From NCBI RefSeq assembly GCF_964340395.1, contig NC_135563.1, forward strand, positions 11,878,651 to 11,942,650: a DNA stretch of 64,000 nucleotides. The letters are read 5' to 3'. Positions 47,676 through 59,538 of the stretch are shown here, one piece after another. Position numbers and translations under genes: made by a program. Under the pieces are notes generated by a model. That model was not told the DNA's origin and made no database searches. It saw only the letters and a list, made by a program, of their open reading frames with translations. Source of the DNA: Glandiceps talaboti (taxonomy: Eukaryota > Hemichordata > Enteropneusta > Spengelidae). Each line of letters starts with the position of its first letter. Positions within the stretch are counted from its first letter, which is position 1.

Positions 47676-47946
47676 ATTAAAGGGAAACTATGTAAACCTG
47701 TAAGACCTAAAAGATCTATAAAAGCTAGGAAATTTGCGAACTGTATCTCATCTAACATTGTTGAACAAAGCGTTACTAACAACTCAAAGTGCTTTGAAAT
47801 TGACAATTGTAAAACTGCTCAATACAAACAGTCATTCTTTGTAAAAAACACTAGTAGACTGGAACCATCTGGACAATAGTGCTGTGTGCGCTAAATCTTG
47901 TGACGCCTTTAAAATGGCAGTCAGTGTCAAAAACCATTCTGACTAA
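47676..47946 (+). pseudogene. Fossil 3' end of a non-LTR retrotransposon (LINE) reverse transcriptase ORF
   Basis: One frame reads RKFANCISSNIVEQ and later TAQYKQSFFVKNT. After a one-base frameshift near 47855 the next frame reads DWNHLDNSAVCAKSCDAFKM and stops at 47946. The order YK.SFF..(R/K)T...WN.L, then a Ser/Cys-rich stretch and FK, is typical of the C-terminus of CR1/Jockey-type reverse transcriptase ORFs. Upstream RT motifs are absent, so it is a 5'-truncated, frame-broken copy. The exact clade is not determinable. Confidence 0.55.
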
Positions 47947-49014
47947 ATACTCTCCCCCGGTGTGTTATTCCTTACCCAGGACCTACACCGTAACTATACA
48001 GATACAGATATGTATAAACGCAATTTTAAGTAATGTGATTGAATAAACAGACTGAGGAATTAGGCATTTTCGACAGGTTCCAATCTGTGTTAGTTGCGCC
48101 ATTATTACACTTGTCCGCACTAGTAGTATCTAAGAAGTATGGCACCAAGCATAATGTGTGACATAACGTCTAAAAATGAAGAAGAATGAATGAAATAGCA
48201 TTGTAATTGGAACATTGTATTTAAGGCGAACGTATTGAGTATAATTGAAATAGTCGTTCTGTCAGATGCAGTTACACACTGTTAAGATGAAGTACAAATG
48301 ATTTGTTCGAATATGAAATGTAAAAGAAGAGAACTAACTTGTGTATGTATAAATGAAATGTTTTGTAATACAAGGGCGTAACAAATAGTTATTTTACATG
48401 TATACATATACATATCACTTGTTGGTCCTGAAACAACGCCAACATAATGCTCGCAATAACAAGGAAATTTTGCGCTATTAGTAACGTTGCTTACTGCTTC
48501 CCAGTGTCGCATATGATATGCATCTGGCACTATTGTGTATACGTCAGCTGAAAACAATGTGAAACAAATTTTGTGATGCTACAAGTTATTAATATACATT
48601 TGCATGGAAAACAGTCGACACTATTTAATGTTCTCAAAGTCACCCAATTCTTGCTATCGGTGCGATAATTTGATAAAAGTGTCTGATAAAAAGTTTGGTG
48701 CGATCAATTCTCAAGTAACTTAACAAATCATAAGTTGTACCATTCAAAACATGGGTCAACATGACTTCCTCTGATCACCAAAGTATGCAAATAAATTACG
48801 CAAAACGTCACTCTCGTAGTAGCTGACGCAACGATATACTCTTTGTATGTAGAACAAAAAAATCAACAACAACAATAAACCCACACACACACACACACAC
48901 CCGAAGTTCAATAAATATTACACAAGCCATATGATGCAATTTTTCCTGTTATCACCATTTTGTCAATTTATTTTCTTAGTGATTAATACTCTTTACACTT
49001 TCACGATATTTCAC

Positions 49015-49027
49015 AGGTCAAAGGTCA
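49015..49027 (+). promoter_or_regulatory. Perfect DR1 nuclear receptor element
   Basis: AGGTCA-A-AGGTCA is the consensus direct repeat with one-base spacing bound by RXR/HNF4-type receptors. It is intergenic between the convergent genes, away from any known promoter, so it could be chance or a repeat-derived TGACCT motif. Confidence 0.25.
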
Positions 49028-49902
49028 AAGTAAATAGAACATGAACTGATAAAAACTGACTTCAGAGTTAACCACTGTATGCAGCGTAATGGAGATTTAT
49101 CTATTCGAAACAAAATCATTAGTAGCCATTCTAAAATATATGCTGGTGAAGAAGGCACAGTGAAAACACTTCTGGCTATTAGCTTTGGATAAATAAAAAT
49201 GTCCTAACTCCAAGTTTTAGCTTTACTGCATATATATTTAGGTAATCTATATTTTGATATGGGCAGTAGTATGTCAGATTCTAAGTCAAATCATTTTAAG
49301 ACAATTTCATGTTATTGCGTAGATCTTGTGTATTTTCAAAATGTGTAAACTGAGTAAGTCTGACATTTAAAGAAGTGATTACAGGTTGACAGCAATGTAT
49401 ATTCCTATAAGTACATAGTAATACATGGTATATCAAAACATTTTCAATATGAACATGTCTTCTGACTCACGAGACAAGCCAATACGCAGTGAAATGTATA
49501 TCATAAGCTTTTAAATGAATCCGGCCGCAGACGTAGTGCCGATCCCATTTCATATCACGGAGGTCACGAACTCATTGCTCTATATCGCGTAATGGCGCCA
49601 TACAAACTATTCTCAGAATGACGTAATGACAACAAATAATTATATCGTATGTACAGCCAGGTAAGTTATGACGTCATATAACTAAGTTAAATTTACGATT
49701 AATGTATGGAAGTGTCTCTTCTTAGTTTTCTGAAAAAAAGTTCTGAATCTGTCAAGCCATCAAAATGATAATTAACACCAAAATGTGAAAATATATACCT
49801 TTAAAGAAAACAATTTTGTATCTGTGGATTGCATTTAAAATTTAAATCATGAGCCATACGTGGTAATTAGGGGATCACCTGAAGTAGTTTTTGTCTCTAC
49901 AG

Positions 49903-50144
49903 GGTATCAAACAAGAGTAATAATCATAAATGGTAAATTACCATATCATAGTATGAACAATAAAGGCTATATTACAGATCTAAATCTTTACTCCAACAAC
50001 GATGGCCATACGTATGAATTCAACAAAATGACAATCACGTATATAATAGTAATACGTCCATTTACCACAAAATACAAACCTATTGAGACAGCTCTCGACA
50101 GCAGAAAATGGCGACAGAAATTCTTAAATCGGCGGAAATTGTGA
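49903..50144 (+). CDS. Candidate terminal exon of an unrecognised gene
   Basis: The acceptor TTTTTGTCTCTACAG is followed by 242 nt open to a TGA. The frame requires one nucleotide from the previous exon (phase 1), exactly what 44693-44840 supplies. The peptide reads YQTRVIIINGKLPYHSMNNK, continues GYITDLNLYSNNDGHTYEFN and KMTITYIIVIRP, and ends in a basic tail (WRQKFLNRRKL). No family is recognised. A chance ORF cannot be excluded because the surrounding DNA is non-repetitive but AT-rich. Confidence 0.33.
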
Positions 50145-52369
50145 ACTGCACTCTGCAGTGTCAAAGTGCCCTGAGTATTTTAGATGTTCTATCTGTATAT
50201 GAGATAAAGTATTCCCCATATACAAAGATTTGAAAACATGAATGCTATTTTCACTCGTTTTATACAAAGATTGTTTACTCATCATATTGTTTGTAATCAG
50301 CATGACCAGAAATATTGCATAAATTCGACAGAAGGGTACGGTCTGATTTATATCACATTCTCACATTGGTCATTCACATGTTCGGTACAAATGTGAACCG
50401 ATTACATCAAATCACACAAATGCCACTCGAAATCGCGAGATAATAGTCCATTTGTAAACCTGCCATGCATGTCACGTAAGCATTAATTTTCACCAACTTT
50501 GAGGTATCATAGCCATATTTACTTCTAACAGTGATTGTGCGCAAGATTATTTTTTATTTGTGGAATCGAATATTTCTACATCTGTTTCGTCATCCAAGGA
50601 CATCTAAACGTTGTGAAATCTCACCTCACCCTACATCTTAATGCAATGCACAATTGAGATTTATATGACAGTGTAACAGTAATTATATTCATTTCAGTAT
50701 TCCTACGTCTTCCCTTTAATCATTATTCATGTATATAAATTTGACATCATGCCATTTTGGAGAATCCCTCGTTGGAGTTCGCATCATTATAATATATTAA
50801 ACAATGAAATCAAATGGTCCCGAATCGTCATTTTATAAATGCACTGTGTATTCATATCTTGGCCTTCAAATATATCATTCTTACTTTGAATTTGTAAATT
50901 CGGTGCGTCGTCATGCTGTCGCACGTAAAATCGTTTACAACTCAAGCAAACTTCATTAAATATTCATATTATCTTTAGCCGTTTACATTTGCATACCTTC
51001 ATTCTGAATAAACGATGAGAACAAGTCTATTTATTAATTAAATATATACAATATCACGCTTACTGTAATTATGCCTCGATAAGCTTTGTGAAATGGGTGA
51101 CTGGGTGTTTGGCACAAAGCTTGCAAAAATGAAGACAATGTAACACAACACAACACTGCAGCAAAATAGAAATATCATTTTTGTCTTAATATTGCAACTA
51201 CAACACTGCAACACATGGAAATAACTGAACACTGCACGCATAATTAGGTGTTGTACGGTGTTAACCATGCTTAGCCATAAAAAAATTACAATGCACTTGT
51301 CACTAAAACGGTTGTAAAAGACCCTCTATAAGAACATTCTCAGATGTGACAGAGCGCTAAATATCTCGAAACCCTCGAAGCGAGTGTCGTAAAGATGCCA
51401 CTGACAAGGAGACTACTCCCATGGCGATTTTGTTATGCCGGTGATACTATAGTCGGAGAAATGCTAAATCAGTGGTGACATGACAAGAATGTGACAAGAC
51501 ATCACTGACCGTCGTCAAAATATTACACAAAATTTAGCTTGGAAAGACATTTCAAGTTCAGTACTGTTTGTTAACACTACATGACTAAGTTGTAGGTAAA
51601 TGCTAGAAATTGTGCAGTCTTAAGATGATGTCTGATTGTGACATAACAGTATGCTAACACAACAATGTATGTGAAATCACGTGCATGGTGTACGAAGAAA
51701 TGCTTGGCACCTGTCACACTAATTCTCCTAAACTCTAATTATTGAAATCTAATAAATCCAATTATTGTTATGATATGAAGTTTCTTACCGAATATCGTTA
51801 GGTGTTCGATTTCCAAATTCAAACTTTAAGAAAACACGAATGAAGTGCTTTATCATGTCGACCCTATTTCTATTTCAGTGTCGTCAACTGTTTGGTAATG
51901 AACATATATACAAAACTCTGTTCGGTGCAGGCGAAGCTATGTTCCTCTGTGCTACTCTTGACGTCAGGGCACGATCGATTCCTTTCAATGGATTGAAGGA
52001 ATCAACTTGAAGGCTGACCCCTCTGTGTACACACTTCTTTAGGGCATCATCAAATATTGATGGCTGGTACGTACGTTGATGGAGCTGGCAAGTGTACTTT
52101 ATTGTGTAAAACAGTATGGAACATGATGGAAAATTTGGTCATTTCTTCTACGGATGTAGAATTATTTACTAAATATATTTGAAGAAAATGTGAATTTAAA
52201 ACGCCAATTGTTAGTCAGTCTACTGTGATGGTTCTACAATTGCAACATTCCAAAGCATAGTTTAGTTTCCGGAGGCAGGCTAAAAGAATGTTCAGGTAAT
52301 GTGTGGCAGATATAACGACCATCCTGTTTGCTTGGAAAACATACACTCTATTGTCTGTGTTGTAATAGG

Positions 52370-52375
52370 TTTATT
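52370..52375 (-). terminator. Gene B polyadenylation signal (AATAAA on minus)
   Basis: The plus strand reads TTTATT, which is AATAAA on the coding strand, 84 nt beyond the stop codon. A second TTTATT near 52097 could serve as an alternative site. Confidence 0.55.
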
Positions 52376-52458
52376 CATAAGTTTCAGTTCAGCAAGGCCG
52401 CCTACGATAAATTGCGTATCCGTTTAACTCTGCCTCACGTTGCCTTTCGCAACACATG

Positions 52459-53066
52459 TTACCATGGTATCTGGCAAACAATTACAAGCACGGTACAAAC
52501 TGTTCCACAGAGATACAGCAGTAAACATACCCGGTCGATAACCTTTGCAATCCTTTTCCATTCTTTTTGGTATTTGAACTTTTCGACTTGCTTTTCACTA
52601 TGCTTGTTCAAGAGTCTAAGTTCTCGTAAAATTTGTGTCAAGAGTGTAATGCTTTCTCTGTCCTCCGGATTTGAAGATATGTTGGAGGTATATTTTGTCC
52701 TATTTGTATGGTTAATCCTCGGACTACTGTTCATGTTGCTCCGAAAGGCTGAGCTGAGCCTTAACATTGGTATTGGAGATTCTGGACATTGTAAAGAGTC
52801 ACTATCCATCCCGTTCATTGCAGTTAACGGTATAAGTTCAGCATTTCTTTTAGCCTCGAGGTCATGATGACTCTGGCTCATTTTCGGCCTGTCCTGGTTA
52901 ATGTTAACATTCAGAAACCATCCAACATAGCCTACGATGTACCTTTTAGCCCAGTTAGGGACTGGGAGACTGTCTTTATCAGGTCCCCGGTAATATAGAT
53001 TCACAACCAATACGTTCATTGCGAGTGACACTGAAATAAGTATCATTGTTGCTGCATAGTACTGAC
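52459..53066 (-). CDS. Gene B exon 7 (M3, cytoplasmic loop, M4, stop)
   Basis: The minus-strand acceptor CTTTTTTCAG completes a Gly codon, followed by QYYAATMILISVSLAMNVLV (M3) and NLYYRGPD. The cytoplasmic loop is rich in Ser, Asn and Arg, with several NxS/T sites that are irrelevant on the cytosolic side. Pre-M4 EWKRIAKVIDR is followed by M4 LLLYLCGTVCTVLVIVC and a stop (TAA) at 52461-52459. Loop sequence differs strongly from gene A, as is usual between paralogs. Confidence 0.94.
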
Positions 53067-56000
53067 CTGAAAAAAGGAGAAAAGATGAATATAATTTAAA
53101 AACATCTTCCGTTGTGCTATAAGTACATGTACTACCACTATCGTTAAAGGAAACATATCGTGTTTCAGAATAGACTCAAATAGTGTAGTGTATCTTCATG
53201 AATGAACTAGAACATTATATTAATAGGACAAGCAAAACTTGTGTACATTATTAGAACAGGCTATATTTAGTGAATTCATAATAAACACCCAAAGAATGGC
53301 AATCAATGCTGTAAATTTTTGAAAATAATTGTTAAATTTCTGAGATCAGATTTAGTGTTGTACTTATTTTTTAACCTAAACGCGACTAGGGACTGTACTA
53401 TTTCAGGATTAAAAGTCTTTGTAAAAAACGTTATTTAGAAATATCGACATCGACTTGACAACACACGTGCCTCTGACGACAACTGTAATTGTTCTGGAGT
53501 AGAATCTTAGACTTTTATATTTTTTGCTAGTAAGATTGATAACTTTCATACGTGCATGTACGTCATGTTTATTTAAAATTGTTATCATTAAGTGATCACA
53601 TATATTGTATTAAACAGTATCTTTTCTCGACCACGGTGCCGTGTTTATTCTACAAATTGTGTACGAATTGAAAGATAAAAAATAGTTAATATTGAACAGT
53701 AAGAACTGTAAGAAAGTGAATGTATATTTGTATGGTAACAATGAAGTGAGTACTCATTAAGGTGCATTGGGGATATGAGTTTAGCGTTTGTATTACACAT
53801 CTGTTTACTATACGTCAAAGGAGTAAGACAACTCCATCAGCAGATTGACAATTTGAAAATAAATAAGAGAAATGTTTACAGCTAACTTCTTCTGACCTAC
53901 AGTATTTAAGCACTTGTCAAGTATTTGTTGCAAAAACACTCAAAACAGCCCCTCTACAAAGGCCAAAGCAATACGGTGTTTAAACATTGCAAGCTGGTCT
54001 TTCTAGATGACACAGTCCCCCCCCCCCAGGTACTCTACGTCTATGTTAGTCGTAATTTGTTTTGTTAAATTGTTGTAATTAAGGTAAAGTCCAAGTTTAA
54101 ATGTAAGGATACCAACAGAGGGGTCATATAAGCAGAAGGGTAATACCTTATGCTATAGGAGTAGACACTTGAATGAAATTTCTATATCTTATGGTTCCAG
54201 AGTTGTTATAGAAATTGATGATTTTTACATGCAATGTCTCTGTAATTAGTCAAAAAAGTGATCCCCACAATTAATTCATGTGTGTGTGTCTCCCTTGTTC
54301 TCACTTTCCTGTGCCCAAGGTCTTATAAAATATTGCTCACATTTAAATACCTGCAATATGCAAGACTTAACTTGAATTTGATAATTGATTCAGTAAGACA
54401 GCTCCAGGTCAACGTGTACGTGCAAAGGATGATACTTTTTTTCGTAATTATGTTTATTTTGCCATAGGAAATTGGGTTTTGTGATAGTCTAAAATAACTT
54501 GTGTGAAAAAATAGCCAGTCTAGTCCAGTCACAGAGCACCTCAGGAAGTACTTCTCATTTGCTTATAGATAAGCCAGATTTGGACAGTTACGACTTAAAT
54601 CCAGGAAAATAATTGGCTTCTTCAGTGTGTCTGTACATGTAAAGCCACTATGGCCGGGTCAGGTCAACTTCACAACGGTTTTTGCCAGAATGCGACATTG
54701 ACTATTTGATACCTCAAGCATATTTCAACCATATTCCTTTGAACTGGACACTAACAGTAATGATAGTGTTTTGGCATCATTTAAATACTAAAAAGTGTCT
54801 GTGATATGCAAGAAATGGCTTAATTTTGGTAACTGACCTTGAAGATCAAAGTCAAGGTCAACGTTTAAGTTTTTATCAGAAAGCCCATACAATATTGGGG
54901 TAGACACTTGAGTGGTTGGAGTCTCTATGTTAGATAACGTTTCAGTTATGCAGTTAAAATTGCTATTTAACTATATATATGGTCGCGATTCAGACAAGTT
55001 TGCATAAGTCACAAAACAAAGTGACAAACATATGTTGCATGAGATGTGTTATCATTATTTCAGCTTTGAATGAAATTGGGAATTGTATGTCTGAGAATTT
55101 ACGTATTACGGACGGACGGCACCCGTTCTAATAGTTCTCTTCGAGGACTAGAACGATGAATACTTCTTGGTTCTTGACCTTCATGTAAGTCCCTTTTATT
55201 TCCCTAGTGATACTTGTACATAATTCATCAAATTATCGTACGCTGACAAGCAATTCGTTTGTCTTTGGGGCCAATCAATAGTTTGACAAAATACAAACAT
55301 TTAAATGAATAAAATAAAACAAAATCAAGACCTAACTACCCTACTTCCGAGGGCATGTTATCGAAAACACATGATTATTTATTCCGCCTAATTGATATTT
55401 CGAGCAAGGCATTGAATGTTTTCATGGCGTTTATACCCCAAATTCATATCGAATTAATGTGGGTATGTTGTCAAACTGAATGTTTTAGAGCAAATGGTGC
55501 GCAAGTTATCACACAGTTATTTCAATTGTCTTGTATGTTAGAGTCTGTAGGGATCTCCAGACTCAAGAATGTTATCATTTTATTACTCTGTAATCTGGAG
55601 TCACTAATATTCTAATATAAGAATTACCAATTCGCATTTCTGTACAAAAAAGCTATCTATTCGAAGAAAATCCCCTTTTTCATGGTAAAAATATCGTTAG
55701 GGATCTCGACACATTTGCATTTAAATGAAACTTTCCCCTGTTATCGATGTGGTATCCATAATTCTATAATTGTTCGAGACTTGTCAGGATTTAAGCGTAT
55801 GATACGGTTGACTGCTTAATTATTGTAAACTGCTGATGCTTCATATGGCAGTGGTGCTGTGGACAGGATTGTATATAATAATCTTTATTTTTATGCAGGA
55901 TAGTTCTTTAAGTTGTAAACCCTTGTCTCTCAAGAAGTCCAGTGACAGCCATCCCTGTTGGGTTCAGTGTTGCGACCATGAGAAGTGGGAGTTGCGGAGG

Positions 56001-59000
56001 GAAACAGACTTACCAATAACTGGTACTTCGTTTGACGCTGGCATAACTTCGGCCACAAGTAGTAGGAACACCGTGAGTGAGAGTAAAACTGTAACACCAA
56101 GGCTGATTTTCCCCTGCGATTCAGCCGGCAGGAAAAATGTCAGAATAGTCATCAAAGAAATTAATGTGCATGGCATAATAAGGTAGAAAACGTAGAACAA
56201 ACAACGACGTCGGAAGAATATATTATATGTAACATCTGTGTATGGAATACCAGGTGAATCTGGGTAATATTGGCGATGGCTCTCCGCTGATAAACCTGTT
56301 AAATCCCACTCGCCGTCACTCACAAAGGCCGATGTATCCCCTGCAAAAAGACAAGATGAAAGTTTTAAGATTCATAACGACTCGGACTAATGCTGTAAAT
56401 TGCCTTGTTTAAGAAAGCGTGAAAAAGGTGACATTGGATGTTTATTTGCAAGATTAAAAGAATCTTTTCAGGGAATTGGATCCGCATTAAGTGCTCAATG
56501 GATGGATGGATGGATTGATTAGATGCTTTAATTGGCTGATAAACCGTTGCGTTGAGAGGTTTAAACAGGGCGTGATGCATACATTTAAGGTGGTTCACCC
56601 ACTCTATTCATTTGTGAAAGAGCTCATCAACGCATCTCTCTAGTTTTGTCCTTACTAATCAGCCCGCCTCGAAAGTATGAATTTACTCCCCCAACACATA
56701 CACACTGTCCTATACATATTGTATAACTTTCTCTAACATAAATTCAACACACATTGACTAACAGTTATTTACGATCTGAAGTAGTTAATTGATAATATGA
56801 TTTAACTTGCCAATTCTGGTATTTTATTATCATTATTATTAGCATCAAGTCTTACAATAGTTATGTACAGCCGCTACACGCAACGATTGAAATTAGTAAT
56901 ACACAGAATCAGCTTACTGCCTTTCTGTGTTATTTTATTGTATATTCATGCAAAGATTTCAAAAGATCTTTCAATCTCTCCAAATCATTTTATTTTGTCG
57001 GGCTGAGTGAATGAAAATTCCCTCAAATCAGTGCAACAGTCTATGAATAGTTCATATTAAATTGTGTAGAAAGGATAAATGATATTGTATCGAGACTGAG
57101 AGATTATACTAATAATTTGATGATGTATGTTATCGGATGAACGATATGAAAGCTTTGTATAAAGAAAATTATTATTAAGAAATGAATTTGAAATGTTCGT
57201 GTAGTGAGAATAAATCAGCTGTTCTGGTATTTGAATACCATATCCCCATCACGGTGAGAGATGGAAAAACGCGATTCCGTAGCCTCCGACAAATTTTACA
57301 TATACTAGTTGGTCATACTCGTAGGCATGGGTCGCAAGTTGTCAAAGATAATGGGTTTCTTCCAAAGAGAAAAACATTAGGTGTAATAAAAATAAAATTA
57401 ATTATAACACAACTATATACCAACATATTAGAGATGTTAAATTTCACAGCATCAAAACACACCTGTGCCGTTGAGACTGACTTCGAAGCCGTCATATTGC
57501 CAGGTACCGAATTTCATAGTACACTTTTGTTCATCGAAGGGGAAATAAGTTGGATTAATTCTACAATGTCCACAGAATATGACCGGGGCTGTCCAGAAAA
57601 CTTCACCACTACTGTAGACGACGGCTAAATGGCCTTTCAGGAAACTTTCATACTTATTGGCAGCACTGCAAATAATGGATACACAATTTATAACATTTTA
57701 AAGAATGACATATTGCTCGATATATTTGTATGTATATAGTCTTGAATCAGACACAAATATGATTTATATCCGTCGTACATTTATGGGATATCAATAGGGT
57801 GTGATGATTTGGCGATTGAACGCGTTTCAGCGAGTACACATTCTTAATTAAGTCTAAAACATGAACAAAAATAACGAACAAGACCGTTCCAGTTTGTACA
57901 CCAACTGCTTTTTTAGCAAATATTTTTTTATTATTCCCTAATATCTTATTCGCTCGGCCAAGGAAAATACGAGTGAGCTGAGGTTCTGCTGGCACTATGC
58001 TCGGAACATAAGTCAAATCGTTTCAAAACGCGACTATTTTCCCCTTTTATAATTCCTCGTAATGCTAGAGGAGGTATAACTAAGTATATCACTCTCAATG
58101 TTGTTCTTCATTCAGTCAGCAAATACTCATCACCTAAAGGTCTTTTACTTTTCATCTAACGACCCGTAGTAACACGGCCCCGCGGACATGGGTTGTCATG
58201 ACGTAGAACAACAAAGGTTTGTAATCCAGATTTTGTGTTCAAAGACAATAACTTGGCTTGTGCATACTATATTTCTCAATATTTTGTTGTAACACGATCA
58301 AAATGTATGAACACATTTACGAGATGTTGTTTTGTACATACCATATCAAATTTTCTGTTCAAAATGTTTAAATAACAATGTGGGCACTTTCTCTAAAGAT
58401 TTACATCAGATAAATTTCATAATAATACACTTTTCAATACGTTCGCAGTTTCCACTGCTAGTTGCAGATGAATTGAGATTGTACGCCACACAGCATATAC
58501 AGATAGGTTCACTGGTTACAGGTAGAGATCTGCCGATACGATTACCAAACGCGGTGTATTATCAATGGATGGTATCTAAGTATACAAAGTTGGCTTATCT
58601 TGAATATTGTAGCTGTATAGGACCGGCATATGGTGCTATCCGATCATTCACCGAACATTCAGTGACACACATTATTGAGAAGGGATATTACAGTTTACTC
58701 ATACAGGCATTGTTTATTTTCATTTAAAACACTGGTATTACTAGCTCAAGTTAGTAAATGTGCACAGAATATCAACAAATATTAGCGCTAATTATGTAAA
58801 TGCACAGGTGTATGTGTTTATATTTTGCTTGCAATATTATTCATAACGGTACCTACTTTTGGTAGAAATATACATCTGGAAGCCAAAGTTGGTCTGAGGG
58901 TACTTTGATGTTGTGGATATCGCCGTATTCTGACTCATTCCACCAAAGATATTCGTCATACCAAGTCTACAGTAATATGTGAGGACAGAGATTACAATAT

Positions 59001-59538
59001 ACTATTAGTTAAAAAAATATGCATGTACTGGTGGGGGAATTGTGGGTGTGTGATGTCAGTAGTCTTGTTCATATCTCATTATGCATCACATATCTAACCA
59101 CAACGAGCACATGTTTTTGGTATTAGTAACCTTTTTTTCTATACACAGGAAAATGTAGTTATTTAAAGCAATGTGCTTTAATTAATCCAAGAGATCTATT
59201 GTAAATCAGAGTAGAGAAACAGCAGCACTGTATGTGTGTTGACAAGACAAAACACGAAATGGTATTTCAATAGACCGCTTTTATGGAGACGCCTCCAGTA
59301 TTATCTAGGATAACACCACTTTTGACGATTGATTGGTCGCTACTGTGCTGAAATATCTTCGAGGTAGAACTCACACAGACGTTTACGTAGGCTTTGACTT
59401 TCAACGACGGAAGATTCAATCATTGTAGCCTACGGGTCCGTTTTAACGAACGTCCGTGAATTGGTATAGGTAATACAAATGAAGCTAACTTACCAATGTT
59501 AACCATGTATTACTCGTCAACGTTTGACTTTTTTCGTC
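52459..59538 (-). CDS. Gene B: nicotinic acetylcholine receptor-like non-alpha subunit, 5' end missing, 5 exons visible
   Basis: On the minus strand the exons are 59538-59494, 58966-58857, 57665-57463, 56340-56014 and 53066-52459 (1293 nt, 430 residues plus stop). Each is the counterpart of a gene A exon in the same phase. The product is a Cys-loop channel subunit with loop D W17, a Cys-loop C86-C100 (numbering from the first visible residue), W107 in loop B, four membrane helices and a loop C lacking vicinal Cys. The expected N-terminal ~66 residues (signal peptide, first helix) were not found between 59539 and 64000. In gene A the equivalent exons lie 9 to 22 kb away, so they are probably outside the window rather than lost. 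Oddities are Gly at M2 -1' and an extra Cys before the Cys-loop. The family is certain; whether the gene is intact upstream is unknown. Confidence 0.92.
53067..56013 (-). other. Gene B intron 6 (2.9 kb)
   Basis: GT-AG on the minus strand. Holds inverted copies of the 1740-2660 repeat family and a short C run near 54019. No gene is recognised. Confidence 0.85.
54130..54960. repeat. Inverted copies of the 1740-2660 repeat family
   Basis: GGAGTAGACACTTGAATG (near 54160) and GGGGTAGACACTTGAGTGG (near 54897), each followed by a TCTCTAT-like block, are reverse complements of the unit at 1921-2500. The second copy also retains the upstream GGCTTAATTTTGGTAACTGA and GGTCAA motifs. They lie in gene B intron 6, between exons 6 and 7. 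Confidence 0.55.
56014..56340 (-). CDS. Gene B exon 6 (loop C, M1, M2)
   Basis: The 327 nt exon starts GDTSAFVSDGEWDLTG. Loop C is QYYPDSPGIPYTDV, without CC, almost identical to gene A. M1 begins at LFYVFYLIMPC. The M1-M2 linker reads LPAESQGKIS, giving Gly at -1' where nearly all cationic subunits have Glu. The M2 core LGVTVLLSLTVFLLLVAE keeps Leu 9' and Glu 20'. Minus-strand acceptor TTTTTGCAG, donor GTAAGT. Confidence 0.95.
56341..57462 (-). other. Gene B intron between exons 5 and 6 (1.1 kb)
   Basis: GT-AG on the minus strand; only a short ATGG repeat near 56502 is notable. Confidence 0.85.
57463..57665 (-). CDS. Gene B exon 5 (Cys-loop)
   Basis: The 203 nt exon has a Cys-loop C86-RINPTYFPFDEQK-C100 with 13 intervening residues, then KFGTWQYDG with the loop B tryptophan W107. 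An unusual third Cys (C83, in FCGHC) sits three residues before the Cys-loop. NGT at 117-119 is a sequon. Minus-strand acceptor ATTTGCAG, donor GTGTGT, phase 1 at the end. The open plus-strand frame over this exon is only its shadow. Confidence 0.94.
57666..58856 (-). other. Gene B intron between exons 4 and 5 (1.2 kb)
   Basis: GT-AG on the minus strand. Contains partial foldback elements near 57930-58185. A plus-strand open frame (58332-58727) has no splice or domain support. Confidence 0.85.
57930..58185. mobile_element. Foldback/MITE-like element, family 1, partial copies
   Basis: ATTATTCCCTAATAT at 57930 and CCAAGGAAAATACGAGTGA beginning near 57958 match the element at 9733-9876. A second, more diverged match (TTCTTCATTCAG, then CTCATCACC and GGTC) begins near 58103. 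The copies are incomplete and lie in gene B intron 5, between exons 4 and 5. Confidence 0.45.
58857..58966 (-). CDS. Gene B exon 4 (loops D and A)
   Basis: The 110 nt exon encodes TWYDEYLWWNESEYGDI and then LWLPDVYFYQN. It carries the loop D tryptophan (W17), the loop A tyrosine and a WNES sequon. The minus-strand acceptor is TTACTGTAG and the donor splits AA|T before GTAGGT (phase 2), as in gene A. Confidence 0.93.
58967..59493 (-). other. Gene B intron between exons 3 and 4 (0.5 kb)
   Basis: GT-AG on the minus strand. No repeat or gene seen. Confidence 0.85.
59494..59538 (-). CDS. Gene B exon 3 (45 nt; first visible)
   Basis: DEKSQTLTSNTWLTL is bounded on the minus strand by a TTTTACCCAG acceptor and a GTAAGT donor, phase 0 to phase 0. 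It has the same length and position in the protein as gene A 30559-30603. Confidence 0.93.

Noticed and set aside
52328-52867. 179-codon plus-strand ORF
   Set aside because: It lies antisense to gene B exon 7, whose minus-strand translation is a clear M3-loop-M4 sequence.
55836-56186. 116-codon plus-strand ORF
   Set aside because: Antisense shadow of gene B exon 6 (M1-M2).
57182-57628. 148-codon plus-strand ORF
   Set aside because: Antisense shadow of gene B exon 5 (Cys-loop exon).
58332-58727. 131-codon plus-strand ORF in a gene B intron
   Set aside because: No domain, no start context, and it is opposite to a well-defined gene.
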